Source: Clostridia bacterium
GTDB taxonomy: Bacteria; Bacillota; Clostridia; Oscillospirales; CAG-272
Reading direction: 5' to 3'
Assembly (NCBI GenBank): GCA_017540175.1
Contig: JAFYBN010000017.1
Location: 1-36,296, forward strand
Length of the DNA: 36,296 nucleotides
The position numbers were made by a program, and so were the translations under genes. Below are positions 7,197 to 15,336 of the stretch, one piece after another (the stretch's first letter is position 1; each line of letters begins with the position of its first letter). The notes beneath the pieces were generated by a model, which saw nothing but the letters and a program-made list of their open reading frames with translations, did no database searches and was not told where the DNA came from.

Positions 7197-8585
7197 TCAG
7201 CAGTCGAAATCCTTGAGGCGCTCGCGGACTTTGTCATACCACCCGCCCTTGAAAAACAGGCAGGCGAAGGGGTCGGCGGCGAAATAGTCGATCACGCCGT
7301 CCTTCTCGACGGAGCCGAGCATCGCCAGCGCCCGGCAGCCGCCGCCGCAGGTGCCGAACCATGCGCACTTGCCGCACTCCCTGCTGTTTTTGCGCAGGGT
7401 ATGGTGATTCGCGCAGACCGCGTCGTGCCACTTCCCGCCCTCGATCACGTCGCGCAGGCGGCGCTCGTGCAGGTTGTCGCATTCATAGCCGAATTCCGCG
7501 GCGTAGCCCGCCATCTGAAGGCACGGAACGGCGTCGCCCTCGCAGGTGACGTTCATCATCGTCCGGTTTCCGACGCAGACCGGTCTTGTGGGAGTCACCT
7601 TGCCGTCCGGCGAGTTCACGTTTTCCATGTGGAAACGTTTTTCGGCGGGGTACGCGTGCAGAAACTGCCACACGATGACGTCCATTTTGTGATCCCCGCG
7701 CATATAGCGGTCGACGAGGTCGAGCGTTTTTTCGAAATACTCCGGGACCGAAAGCGTCTCGTCCGCTCCGTTTTTGATCCAGCGGGGGACCGCGGTCGTA
7801 CGGATGAGCCGGGTCGTGCGCACGCCCATCGAATCGAGCAGATCGAGCGTTTCGCCGAGCGAATCGAGATTGCCCCGGAAGACCTGCGTCTGCGCCATCG
7901 TGTCAAAACCTTCCGCAATGCAGAGGCGGAACGCGTCGAGCGTCCTCTTTTCCGCGCCCCGAAAGCCCCGCATCCGGTCGTGATGACCGACGCCGTCAAA
8001 GGAGATCTTGATCAGAGGGGAGCAGTTCAGACGCCGGAACTCTTCGAGGATCTCACGCGTCAGAAAATAGCCGTTCGTCGTCAGCTTGCCGAGCACCATG
8101 CCGCGTTTATAGATCTCCCGCACCGCGTCGAGAAAACGGGGGTAGAGCATCGGCTCGCCCCCGGTGAGCGTGATCGCGTGCATCCCGCATTCGGCGGCCT
8201 GATCGAAGAGATCCATGAGCTCGTCCCAGTCCCACTCCTTCATCACGTCGGCGTTGTCCGCCGCGTTGAAGCAGTGGAGACAGTTGTAGTTGCACTTGCC
8301 GGTGATCATGAGGTTCATCTTCGGAACGAAGCGGTGGTCGTATTTTCTGTACCGCGACCAGTCGTCGGGAGCGCAGCCCTTTTCGCAGGGGGCGACGACG
8401 CCTTGTTCCGCGAGGCGCCTCAGCTCCTCGCTTTCTTCGAGCTCATGCGCGCCGTCGCATTTGAGGAGCAACTCGAACGTGTCCGCGTCGACGCGGATCG
8501 GGTTTTCGGCATACCGAAAATACACTCCGTGGGGGGCGTATTTCCATGCCCGCAGCGCGTAATTTTCGGTCAGTCTGTAAAACAT
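7197..8585 (-). CDS. Radical SAM/SPASM enzyme, probable RiPP maturase
   Basis: This 462-residue protein has the radical SAM cluster motif CNYNCLHC (C98, C102, C105), a glycine-rich SAM-binding LTGGEPMLYP, and a C-terminal SPASM-type cysteine set (CVGNRTMMN, then C404-x2-C407-x5-C413-x3-C417 and a late Cys in DPFAC). Such domains bind auxiliary iron-sulfur clusters and are common in enzymes that modify ribosomal peptides. The first 70 residues look like a small PqqD-like peptide-binding domain (FELLLKCDG), which in related enzymes recognises leader peptides. The gene starts 3 bp after a short protein with a Nif11-like leader and has no ribosome binding site of its own, so the two are probably translated together. 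The reaction (thioether, C-C link or other) cannot be told from sequence. No exporter is adjacent. Confidence 0.88.
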   Translation of the reverse strand: MFYRLTENYALRAWKYAPHGVYFRYAENPIRVDADTFELLLKCDGAHELEESEELRRLAEQGVVAPCEKGCAPDDWSRYRKYDHRFVPKMNLMITGKCNYNCLHCFNAADNADVMKEWDWDELMDLFDQAAECGMHAITLTGGEPMLYPRFLDAVREIYKRGMVLGKLTTNGYFLTREILEEFRRLNCSPLIKISFDGVGHHDRMRGFRGAEKRTLDAFRLCIAEGFDTMAQTQVFRGNLDSLGETLDLLDSMGVRTTRLIRTTAVPRWIKNGADETLSVPEYFEKTLDLVDRYMRGDHKMDVIVWQFLHAYPAEKRFHMENVNSPDGKVTPTRPVCVGNRTMMNVTCEGDAVPCLQMAGYAAEFGYECDNLHERRLRDVIEGGKWHDAVCANHHTLRKNSRECGKCAWFGTCGGGCRALAMLGSVEKDGVIDYFAADPFACLFFKGGWYDKVRERLKDFDC

Positions 8586-8588
8586 CGG

Positions 8589-8972
8589 TCAGCAGCCCTG
8601 GCTCTTCCGTTCCTGTTTCGCCTGGTATTCGTCGCGGATCCTTTTGACGTCGTCCCAGTAAAGGTTATCCGTTCCGTAGAGGTTATTCTTCGAGTATTCA
8701 TACGCTTCGTCGTACGTCGCAAACCCCGTGATTTCCTCGCCGGTTTTGTTGTTGATGACCCGCCACGGCATACTCGATCTTGGGTCGGTTGATTTGAAAA
8801 TATGCCCGCCCGCGACCTGATCCAGCATTTCGTCGGGCAGCTCGATTTTTTCCTCGCCCGCAAGCTTCAAAAGCTCGTCAAGGCTTTTGCACGCCCTCGC
8901 CTTCTCCTTCTGCTCGTCTGTGAGAGAATCCCACAGCCCGGCGAGCGTCGCGTTCAGCTTTTCGTTTTCCAT
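8589..8972 (-). CDS. Putative RiPP precursor with Nif11-like leader and Gly-Gly motif
   Basis: The gene encodes 127 residues. The first 56 are helical and acidic, with LTDEQKEKARACKSLDELL and ending LPDEMLDQVAGG, a pattern typical of Nif11-type leader peptides with a double-glycine processing site (G55, G56). The remaining 71 residues are unusually long and ordered for a core. They contain WRVINNKTGEEITGF and FATYDEAYEYSKN, resembling a small folded domain, and finish in a lone Cys (SQGC). The ribosome binding site AAGGAG lies 11 nt before the start. The adjacent maturase supports a RiPP role. Whether the whole C-terminal part is released as product, or serves as a substrate-carrying domain, is open. 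No Cys-rich or Thr-rich core typical of sactipeptides is present. Confidence 0.75.
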   Translation of the reverse strand: MENEKLNATLAGLWDSLTDEQKEKARACKSLDELLKLAGEEKIELPDEMLDQVAGGHIFKSTDPRSSMPWRVINNKTGEEITGFATYDEAYEYSKNNLYGTDNLYWDDVKRIRDEYQAKQERKSQGC

Positions 8973-9125
8973 TTTTCTGTTTTCTCCTTAGGTGATGGAT
9001 GAATGGGGGCTTGATATAATACGGCGGGGCTCGGAGAACGCGCCGCTTGACGGACGGTTCCCGCCGGGTCGAAGGCTTTTCGGAATCCTCGGCGGAACCC
9101 CCGTCCGATGAGGGCTGCTTTTCGC

Positions 9126-10049
9126 TCAGATTCCGAAATGCCCGGTCAGCCGCGCGTACTCCTCTTCCGTGATCGGCATGACGCCGCCGTGCCGCTTTTT
9201 CATGACGCCCATGTCGAAAGCCTCCCGCGGCAGGAGGGTGAAATCCCGCTCGCCCGGCGCGTCCGTCGTCATGGGTAAATAGCCTTCTCCGGTCCAGATG
9301 AAATCGGCGATCAGACAGACGGTGCGTCCGTCGGGGAGCGGATAGCATTCCGGCCCCTCGATCCCCGAGAGCGCGTCGAGCGTCGGAGAGGAGATCTTCG
9401 TCCACGTCCCTTCGAGCGTATCCGCCGTCTCAAACAGAAGATGATGGGTGAAGTCGTCGCCCGAAACGCGGAAATACCGTCCCTCGTGCTCGAACAGAGT
9501 CGTGTCGATGACGTGGCCGGGGCGCTCGATCCATTGGAACGGCTCTGTGAACGCCTTAAAATCGGCGGTCCGGCAGGCGTAGATCCTCTGCTTCGGCTCC
9601 CCGCCGTTTTCCGAGACCATCGAAGCGAAAAAGACGAAGAAGTTTTCCTTCTCCGGGTCGTAGACCGCTTCGGGCGCCCAGACGCATCCCGCCTGAGGGA
9701 TCCCGACTGTCACGGCGCGCTCCCGGCTCCAGTGAACGAGATCGTCCGATTCCCAGACCACGATGTCCCGGCTGCCCTCGTACTGCGCCGCGCCCCATCC
9801 GAGCCCCGCCGCGATCCGCAGATCGGTCGCGAGGATGAAGCATTTTCCCGTTTTCGGGTCGCGGACGGGGAAGGGGTCGCGCACGCCCTTCATGCCGACC
9901 GACGAACGGAGGACGGGTTTTTCGGACAGATCCGCCCAGCAGAGCCCGTCGCGGCTCAGCGCCATGTAAATCTGTTCGCCGTCGGGATGCTCGCCCGTGA
10001 AGTGGACGAAGAGATACCCGCCCGGCGCGGCGTTCTTTTCCGGTTTCAT
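9126..10049 (-). CDS. Glycoside hydrolase family 43-like protein
   Basis: The 307-residue protein has the pattern of a five-bladed beta-propeller glycosidase: GVRDPFPVRDPKTGKCFILAT, SRDIVVWESDDLVHW, CVWAPEAVYDPEKENFFVFF and a late IEGPECY. Family members remove arabinose or xylose units from arabinoxylan or arabinan. Candidate catalytic acids are D58 in RDPF and the Glu in IEGPE, by analogy only. No signal peptide is present, so it acts on imported oligosaccharides in the cytoplasm. The start at 10049 overlaps the stop of the upstream membrane protein gene (ATGA) and is preceded by GGAGGGAA; a longer reading frame with an earlier start is not supported. It lies 153 bp upstream of the RiPP precursor. 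The intervening 8973-9125 has only a weak imperfect stem. Confidence 0.85.
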   Translation of the reverse strand: MKPEKNAAPGGYLFVHFTGEHPDGEQIYMALSRDGLCWADLSEKPVLRSSVGMKGVRDPFPVRDPKTGKCFILATDLRIAAGLGWGAAQYEGSRDIVVWESDDLVHWSRERAVTVGIPQAGCVWAPEAVYDPEKENFFVFFASMVSENGGEPKQRIYACRTADFKAFTEPFQWIERPGHVIDTTLFEHEGRYFRVSGDDFTHHLLFETADTLEGTWTKISSPTLDALSGIEGPECYPLPDGRTVCLIADFIWTGEGYLPMTTDAPGERDFTLLPREAFDMGVMKKRHGGVMPITEEEYARLTGHFGI

Positions 10050-10495
10050 TGTTCCCTCCGTATCGCGTTTTGAAGCGTTACATAAATATGCCCGACGGCG
10101 AACAGGACCGCGAAGCCGACGAGCAGCCAATGCCGCAGCAGAATGCCGCTCTGCAGAAAGATACAGGCGGGGAGGATCGCGAGCGTCAGCGCGAGTCCCA
10201 CGCTTCTATGCTTCATCCAAACGGCGAACGCGATCCAGTACGCCAAAAGAAGAATTCCGTTGCCCGCCAGATAGAGCAGCATTTCGAAAACGCCCGCGAA
10301 GGCGAACTTCTTCACGAGAAGGGGCAGCCACATCAGCACGATGCAGCCGTACCGTCCGATCTGCTCGATCACGTTCATCGCGGGACTTTCGCAGAGATTC
10401 TTTTCCCCCTTGTTTTTAAGCGCGCAGATGATGTTCGGGATCAGCATGAGGATCACCCATCCCGCTCCGAACACATTGATCCACCCGAATTCCAT
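10046..10495 (-). CDS. Small multi-pass membrane protein, function unknown
   Basis: I do not recognise the family. The 149-residue protein consists largely of hydrophobic segments: around WVILMLIPNIICAL, GCIVLMWLPLLV, MLLYLAGNGILLLAYWIAF, LALTLAILPACIFL and LLVGFAVLFAVGHIYV, giving about five membrane passes with short loops. A GTG at 10507 is in frame, but the ATG at 10495 has AAAGGTGG at proper spacing and is preferred. Its stop overlaps the start of the GH43-like gene by 4 bp, implying coupled translation. A role in transport is not evident. Confidence 0.75.
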   Translation of the reverse strand: MEFGWINVFGAGWVILMLIPNIICALKNKGEKNLCESPAMNVIEQIGRYGCIVLMWLPLLVKKFAFAGVFEMLLYLAGNGILLLAYWIAFAVWMKHRSVGLALTLAILPACIFLQSGILLRHWLLVGFAVLFAVGHIYVTLQNAIRREQ

Positions 10496-10558
10496 TCTGA
10501 ATACCACCTTTGAAGTCCGCCGGTCCGATCCGACTCCTGCCCGCGTTCCCCGGCGGGA

Positions 10559-11566
10559 TCAGAGCCGCTTCTCAAGTTCATGCGCCGTGTGCCCCCGCGG
10601 GTAGTCCTCGAGTCCGCCGCACGAGACAAATCCGTTTTTGAAGAAAAAGCCGGATGCCCAGTCGCAGGCGTATGAAAGGATCACATACGCGCCCTTCTCC
10701 TTCGCCTCGCGTTCGATCTCGCCCAGAAGATACGAGCCGATCCCCCGCCCGCGGTACCGTTCGTCCACCCAGATACCGGGGAGCACGGCGGTGTCGTCGC
10801 CATAGATCCCCGCGACGGCGGCGGCAATCAGTCCGCCGGTTTCATCCGTGAGCTTTTTGTTGAGCCTGATATATTCGTGCCGGTCCGGTACGACCTCGAC
10901 ACAGAACCGATTGAACTCCTCCCGGATGTATGCGGCGTCCTCCTTCGATCCGGGCTTGATTTGGTACCGCCGCTCGCCGGTGTTGTCCGTCGGGATGTAG
11001 TCCGGGGCGGCTTTATCGAGCCGTTTCGAGAGGGACCAGCAGGTATGTCCCGGAGGGAGGTCGTTGTGAACGGTGAACACCCGATAACCGTGCTTTTCAT
11101 AAAACGGTCTTGCCATATAATCCTCGGTGCTGAGGCACAGATAATAGCAGTCTCTCTCTCTTGCGGCGTTTTCCGCCGCGCGGAGCAGCATCGAGCCCAG
11201 TCCGTGACCGCGGTGTTGTCCGTCCACCCAAAGCACGGCGAGCACCGCTCTGCCCCACGCGTGAACGTTCACGATGCACCCGCCGACGGTTTTGCCGTCC
11301 CCGATTTTGAAGACCAGTCGTTCCTCTTCGGTATGGGGGTCGAGAGGCGCCGCGGAATCGGCGAACGCGCGAATTTTTTTCTCTATCAGATCTTTCTCTT
11401 CCTCGGTCATGGGCATCGGTTCGCGGTTCAGCTTTTTGTCCTCCGCCGGCTGCAAACAGTTCATGTGTTCTTCGCTCATCGAAACGCGCATGAGGGCCCC
11501 CTCCCGCATCCTGCCGAAATCTTCTTGTCCCGTTTTGAAGTCCGTCGCCCCATCCGTCAAAGACAT
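10559..11566 (-). CDS. Tandem GNAT-family N-acetyltransferase
   Basis: The protein (up to 335 residues) contains two GNAT acetyltransferase domains, each with the acetyl-CoA binding motif: LWVDGQHRGHGLGSMLL in the first and IWVDERYRGRGIGSYLL in the second, both followed by a family-typical FYEKHGY or FFKNGF. GNAT enzymes move an acetyl group from acetyl-CoA to an amine; the substrate is unknown. The two halves are similar (each closes with a PPGHT/PRGHT segment), so the gene arose by internal duplication or fusion. The start is uncertain: the ATG at 11566 has AAAGGAG only one base away, a TTG two codons later would be better spaced, and an ATG at 11491 follows GGGAGGGGG. It lies 7 bp after the 5'-nucleotidase gene. 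Confidence 0.85.
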   Translation of the reverse strand: MSLTDGATDFKTGQEDFGRMREGALMRVSMSEEHMNCLQPAEDKKLNREPMPMTEEEKDLIEKKIRAFADSAAPLDPHTEEERLVFKIGDGKTVGGCIVNVHAWGRAVLAVLWVDGQHRGHGLGSMLLRAAENAARERDCYYLCLSTEDYMARPFYEKHGYRVFTVHNDLPPGHTCWSLSKRLDKAAPDYIPTDNTGERRYQIKPGSKEDAAYIREEFNRFCVEVVPDRHEYIRLNKKLTDETGGLIAAAVAGIYGDDTAVLPGIWVDERYRGRGIGSYLLGEIEREAKEKGAYVILSYACDWASGFFFKNGFVSCGGLEDYPRGHTAHELEKRL

Positions 11567-11573
11567 ACTCCTT

Positions 11574-12455
11574 TTACAGCACTCTTGCCGCGGGAACCAG
11601 CTTTGACGCGGGCTCGGTGTGAACGGCCTGATCGTCGAAGAAGATGTCCGCGTCGAACGCCTTCAGGATCTCGCTCTTTTCGATCCCGCCGAGGAAAAAC
11701 GCCTCGTCGATCCGCACGTTCCAAGCCCTCAGCGTGCGGACGACCCGTTCGTGAGCGGGGGCGTTGCGCGCGGTCACGAGCGCGGTGCGGATGGGGACCG
11801 CTTCTTTCGGATAGCTTCTCTGGATCACGGAAAGCGTTTTGAGGAGCTTTGCGAACGGCCCCTCCGGCAGGGGTTTCTGCGCGTTTCGCTTTTCGTGCTC
11901 CGTGAACGCCTCGAGCCCCTGCTCCTGAAACACCCGCTCCGCCTCGTCGGAGAAGAGGACCGCGTCCCCGTCGAACGCGATGCGGATCTGCGGCGTCTCC
12001 TTCGTGGGATCGATGGGCGGTTTCTGGCAGATCAGACCGGACGCGACCCCTGCGGCCAGCGCCTCCTTCACGTCGCTTTCGTTGGCGGACAGGAAAAGGT
12101 CCGTCCGGAAGGGGATGAGATACGGCGCGATGGAGGCCCCGCCGACCAGAGCCGCGCGGCTGATGTCAAGACCGTAATGGTTGATCGAGTTGAAAATGCG
12201 CAGACTCGTGTCGGCGCTGTTGCGGGAAACGATGATGATCTCCGTGAGCTCCTTCCCGTTCGTGTTGAGGTTGTGCAGGGCTTTGACCAGCGGGAAAGCG
12301 GTCCCGGGGCGCAGGATATCGTTTTCGTGTTCGAGCTGATGCGCGGAATACGCGTCGAGCCCGTCGTTTTCGTAAATCCGGTTTTCCTCTTCCAGATCGA
12401 ACAGGGCGCGGGAGGAGATTCCGACGACGAGTTTATGATCGAGCAGGTACGGCAT
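11574..12455 (-). CDS. Cytosolic 5'-nucleotidase family protein
   Basis: The 293-residue protein matches the cytosolic 5'-nucleotidase I family, HAD-like phosphatases that dephosphorylate nucleoside monophosphates. Supporting stretches are LVVGISSRALFDLEEEN at the start, EIIIVSRNSADTSLRIFNSI, the acidic IRIAFDGDAVLFSDEAE, and a closing DIFFDD. Length is normal. The start at 12455 follows AAGGAAACC; upstream in-frame codons lack support. It is the first gene of the minus-strand group and has a good promoter about 65 bp upstream. Confidence 0.88.
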   Translation of the reverse strand: MPYLLDHKLVVGISSRALFDLEEENRIYENDGLDAYSAHQLEHENDILRPGTAFPLVKALHNLNTNGKELTEIIIVSRNSADTSLRIFNSINHYGLDISRAALVGGASIAPYLIPFRTDLFLSANESDVKEALAAGVASGLICQKPPIDPTKETPQIRIAFDGDAVLFSDEAERVFQEQGLEAFTEHEKRNAQKPLPEGPFAKLLKTLSVIQRSYPKEAVPIRTALVTARNAPAHERVVRTLRAWNVRIDEAFFLGGIEKSEILKAFDADIFFDDQAVHTEPASKLVPAARVL

Positions 12456-12520
12456 GGTTTCCTTCCTTCCGTGGCTGTCGGGCGGGCGTTCGCCGGGCGT
12501 TTGCCGGGGTATTTGCATTT

Positions 12521-12549
12521 ATTATACTTGATTTGCCCCGCTTCTTCAA
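12521..12549 (-). promoter_or_regulatory. Promoter of the 5'-nucleotidase operon
   Basis: Minus-strand TTGAAG (12544-12549) and TATAAT (12521-12526) are spaced by 17 bp. It is divergent from the promoter at 12627-12656. Confidence 0.8.
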
Positions 12550-12626
12550 GAGGTTTCACACGAAAAAAGGAAAAAGAAGGGGGATGCGCGGCGGCGGTTT
12601 TTCGGAGACAATCTTTCGCCGCATTG

Positions 12627-12656
12627 TTGACAGAGCCGCGGCCGGTGCGGTATAAT
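12627..12656 (+). promoter_or_regulatory. Promoter of the heparinase-like gene operon
   Basis: Consensus TTGACA (12627-12632) and TATAAT (12651-12656) are spaced by 18 bp. About 50 nt of leader precede the start codon at 12716. Confidence 0.85.
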
Positions 12657-12715
12657 TGAAGCGGAATCCGTGTCCGAAAGCGACGCGCGGACGCGGGGAA
12701 GGGAGCGAGCAGCCT

Positions 12716-14665
12716 ATGAACAACACCCGTTTGACCGACCGCAGGTTTTTCACCGAATGTCTTGACTCCTCCGTGCCGGAACTCGCTCCGCTCGGGGAGC
12801 TTGCCGCAAAGGGGGACGAAGCGGGGGCGGCGCGCCGCTTTGCCGCCTACGTGCGCAAAACGCTGTGCCCGGAGGTTTATCTGAGAGGAGAGAAGGAGAG
12901 GCTCGCGCCGCGCGCGGAACAGATCGCGGAGGCATGCCGCGCGGCGATGGGACACACCTTCGTGTCCTGCCGCGTCCCGTACACCTTCGGGGAGACGATC
13001 GACTGGTGCGCGAACCCCACCTACAACAACTACTGCGAATGGCCGTGGCAGCTCAACCGTCACCCCGAATGGCGGTCGATGGCGGCGGAATACATCCTTA
13101 CCGGGGACGAGGCGATCCCCGCGGAATGGTCCCGTCAGTTCATGAGCTGGGCGATCCAGGCGCAGGTCCCCGAAAACGCGAGCGGGTACGCCACGGTGTG
13201 CTGGCGCACGATCGAGGCGGGTATCCGCATGGCGACGTGGACCTATGTGATCCACGCCTTCCTCCGTGCCGTGGACGACGCGACGCTGACCGTTTTCTGC
13301 AAATCCGTCTGGGAGCACGGGTGGCGGCTCCGCAATTTCTGCACCTCCCACAACTGGCTGATCATGGAGATGCACGGGCTCGCGCGGATCGGGCTGTTCT
13401 TCCCCTTCTTCCGGGAAAGCGCCGAGTGGCTCGCCTATGCGCATGAAAGACTCGCGGACGAGATCGACAAGCAGATCTATCCCGACGGGATGCAGTACGA
13501 GCTGACGCCCGGGTATCATCAGGTCTGCGTTTCCAATTACGAAGCCGTCGCCGATATGATCCGGCTGAGCGGGGGCGAGGTTCCGCGGTACCTCATGGAC
13601 GGGCTCGCGCGGATGTATTCGGTCTATCCGAAGATCGCCGCCCCGGATTTCCGCACACCGGCGGTGAACGACAGCGGCAGGGAAAACGCCGCGGCGATCC
13701 TCAAGCGGGCGTTGTGCTTTCTGCCGGACAAGGATGAATACCGTTATTTCGCCTCCGAACGTGCCGAGGGAGAGCCGCCCGCGTACAAATCGCTGCTGCT
13801 GGCGTACAGCGGCATGGTCATCTTCCGCTCGTCGTGGGAAAAGGACGCCCTCTGGGCGTATATGGACGCCTCCCCCTTCGGCAAGGCGCACCAGCATGAG
13901 GACAAGCTCAGCGTGCAGCTGTGGGCGTACGGACACGAGCTTCTGCCGGAGGCGGGGACCTTCGATTACGACACCTCCGAAATGCGGTCCTATGTGCTCT
14001 CCACCCGGGGGCACAACACCGCCCGGATCGACGGCTTCGACCAGAACCGCCGGGAGGGATACGCGTGGTCGCCGGACGACATCGCGAAAAAGGCGGACGT
14101 CCGCTTCGAGACCGGCGAGGGGTGCGAAGAGGCCGAGGCGTCGTACAGCGAGGGCTACGGCCCGTCGAAGAGCCGGGTCCGTGTGCGGCACACGAGGAAG
14201 CTGATCTTTCTGAAAAAGGAGGCATCCCTGCCGCCGATGTTCGCCGCGGTGGACCGCTTCGAGGCGGAGAGCGGCGACGACGGGGAGCACAGCGTCGAGC
14301 TGATCTGGCATCTCCATGACAACCCCACGACCATGGACGGGCGCGCCGTGCACAACACCTTCCCGGACGGGGTCGGCGTCACGGTCGCCTCCTCCGACGG
14401 CGGGATCCGGCTCGCGCGCGGGGTGAAGACCCCCGAGTTCCAGGGTTGGCTGCCGAAATTCGGCGTCGGCGACGTCGAGCACTACGCCGTCCCCACGGTG
14501 CTCTGCTCGTTCCGCTTTGCGCGATCGCGGCGGATCGTGACCGTGCTCTGCCCCTATCGCGGCGGTGAGCCTCCGGTTTGCGCGGTTGAGGCGTCCGGGG
14601 ACGTCGGTGCGCGCGATTTCACGGTCGTGACGCGGGACGGGAGCCGGATCACCGTGCGGGAGTGA
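12716..14665 (+). CDS. Heparinase II/III-like polysaccharide lyase
   Basis: The 649-residue protein has the two-part fold of heparinase II/III-type lyases: an alpha/alpha toroid (about 80-330), with TSHNWLIMEMHGL (H212, N213) and YELTPGYHQV (Y267 area), then a beta-sandwich part opening with HQHEDKLSVQLWAYGHELLPEAG (H392, H394). Enzymes of this superfamily cleave uronic-acid-containing polysaccharides by beta-elimination using Tyr and His. The substrate (alginate-like, glycosaminoglycan or other) cannot be assigned. No signal peptide is seen, so an imported oligosaccharide is the likely substrate. The start at 12716 has AAGGGAG about 11 nt upstream; an earlier in-frame ATG at 12656 falls within the promoter -10 box and is excluded. 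Confidence 0.88.
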   Translation: MNNTRLTDRRFFTECLDSSVPELAPLGELAAKGDEAGAARRFAAYVRKTLCPEVYLRGEKERLAPRAEQIAEACRAAMGHTFVSCRVPYTFGETIDWCANPTYNNYCEWPWQLNRHPEWRSMAAEYILTGDEAIPAEWSRQFMSWAIQAQVPENASGYATVCWRTIEAGIRMATWTYVIHAFLRAVDDATLTVFCKSVWEHGWRLRNFCTSHNWLIMEMHGLARIGLFFPFFRESAEWLAYAHERLADEIDKQIYPDGMQYELTPGYHQVCVSNYEAVADMIRLSGGEVPRYLMDGLARMYSVYPKIAAPDFRTPAVNDSGRENAAAILKRALCFLPDKDEYRYFASERAEGEPPAYKSLLLAYSGMVIFRSSWEKDALWAYMDASPFGKAHQHEDKLSVQLWAYGHELLPEAGTFDYDTSEMRSYVLSTRGHNTARIDGFDQNRREGYAWSPDDIAKKADVRFETGEGCEEAEASYSEGYGPSKSRVRVRHTRKLIFLKKEASLPPMFAAVDRFEAESGDDGEHSVELIWHLHDNPTTMDGRAVHNTFPDGVGVTVASSDGGIRLARGVKTPEFQGWLPKFGVGDVEHYAVPTVLCSFRFARSRRIVTVLCPYRGGEPPVCAVEASGDVGARDFTVVTRDGSRITVRE

Positions 14666-14751
14666 ACGGCAGCCAAAAACACGCGGACGGCATCCGGCGG
14701 GTCTTCGGGGAAGGGACCGGATGCTCCGGACAGAATCTTTTCGGAGAAAAA

Positions 14752-15204
14752 ATGATCGATATCGAAGAATTCAGAAGGATCGCGGCGGAGCTGACGGACG
14801 AGCTTCCGGAGGAGTTTTTCAAAGAGCTGAACGGCGGCGTGATCGTGTCGGAGACGGCGGTGATCCCGCGCTACGCCCGTGGAAACGACCTCTTCGCCAT
14901 GGGACAGTATCAGGTTTACGCGGGGATGAGGCAGATCGTTCTGTACAAAGGGTCCTTTGACCGGGTTTACCCCTGGGCGGACGCGGAAGAGACGCGGAGG
15001 ATCCTGCGGGGCGTGCTGCGCCACGAGTTCCGCCATCACCTTGAATCCCTCGGCGGCGTCCGCGGCCCCTCCTCCCTTGAGGCGGAGGACGCGCTGAAAA
15101 AGGCGGCGTATCTCGCCCGGCACCAAAGCGCCGCGGACGCTGACGGGGAAGGCGCGCGGGGCAAGAAGGGGTGCCGGGGAAAAACGAACGCCGGGGAAAA
15201 ATGA
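14752..15204 (+). CDS. Small zincin-like metallopeptidase family protein
   Basis: This 150-residue protein carries HEFRHHLE (residues 91-98), a HExxH zinc site, after a beta-rich first half with QYQVYAGMRQIVLYKGSF. The context GVLRHEFRHHL resembles the family of short predicted zinc metallopeptidases in many Gram-positives, of unknown substrate. A third metal ligand is not certain. The tail after residue 125 is basic and low in complexity. The start at 14752 is set by GGAG 6-7 nt upstream; earlier in-frame codons are unsupported. It lies 86 bp after the lyase gene, in the same direction, and probably shares its transcript. Confidence 0.78.
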   Translation: MIDIEEFRRIAAELTDELPEEFFKELNGGVIVSETAVIPRYARGNDLFAMGQYQVYAGMRQIVLYKGSFDRVYPWADAEETRRILRGVLRHEFRHHLESLGGVRGPSSLEAEDALKKAAYLARHQSAADADGEGARGKKGCRGKTNAGEK

Positions 15205-15336
15205 GCCCCGGACGACAATCAATACCGACGGAGAATGAATGCCGATGAAGAACCGGAAATGCCCGATAAGAGATTTCCGGCGGGCGGGAGGTCGTCAAGC
15301 CGCCCGCGAAATCACGGAACATTGAGGAATGAGCGT

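Noticed and set aside
8985-9065. Promoter for the RiPP precursor (TATTAT on the minus strand)
   Set aside because: No acceptable -35 lies at 16-18 bp; the gene may be transcribed from the upstream operon instead.
12068-14482. 804-codon minus-strand frame opposite the lyase gene
   Set aside because: It runs through two promoters and part of the 5'-nucleotidase gene in another frame, and shows only antisense composition.
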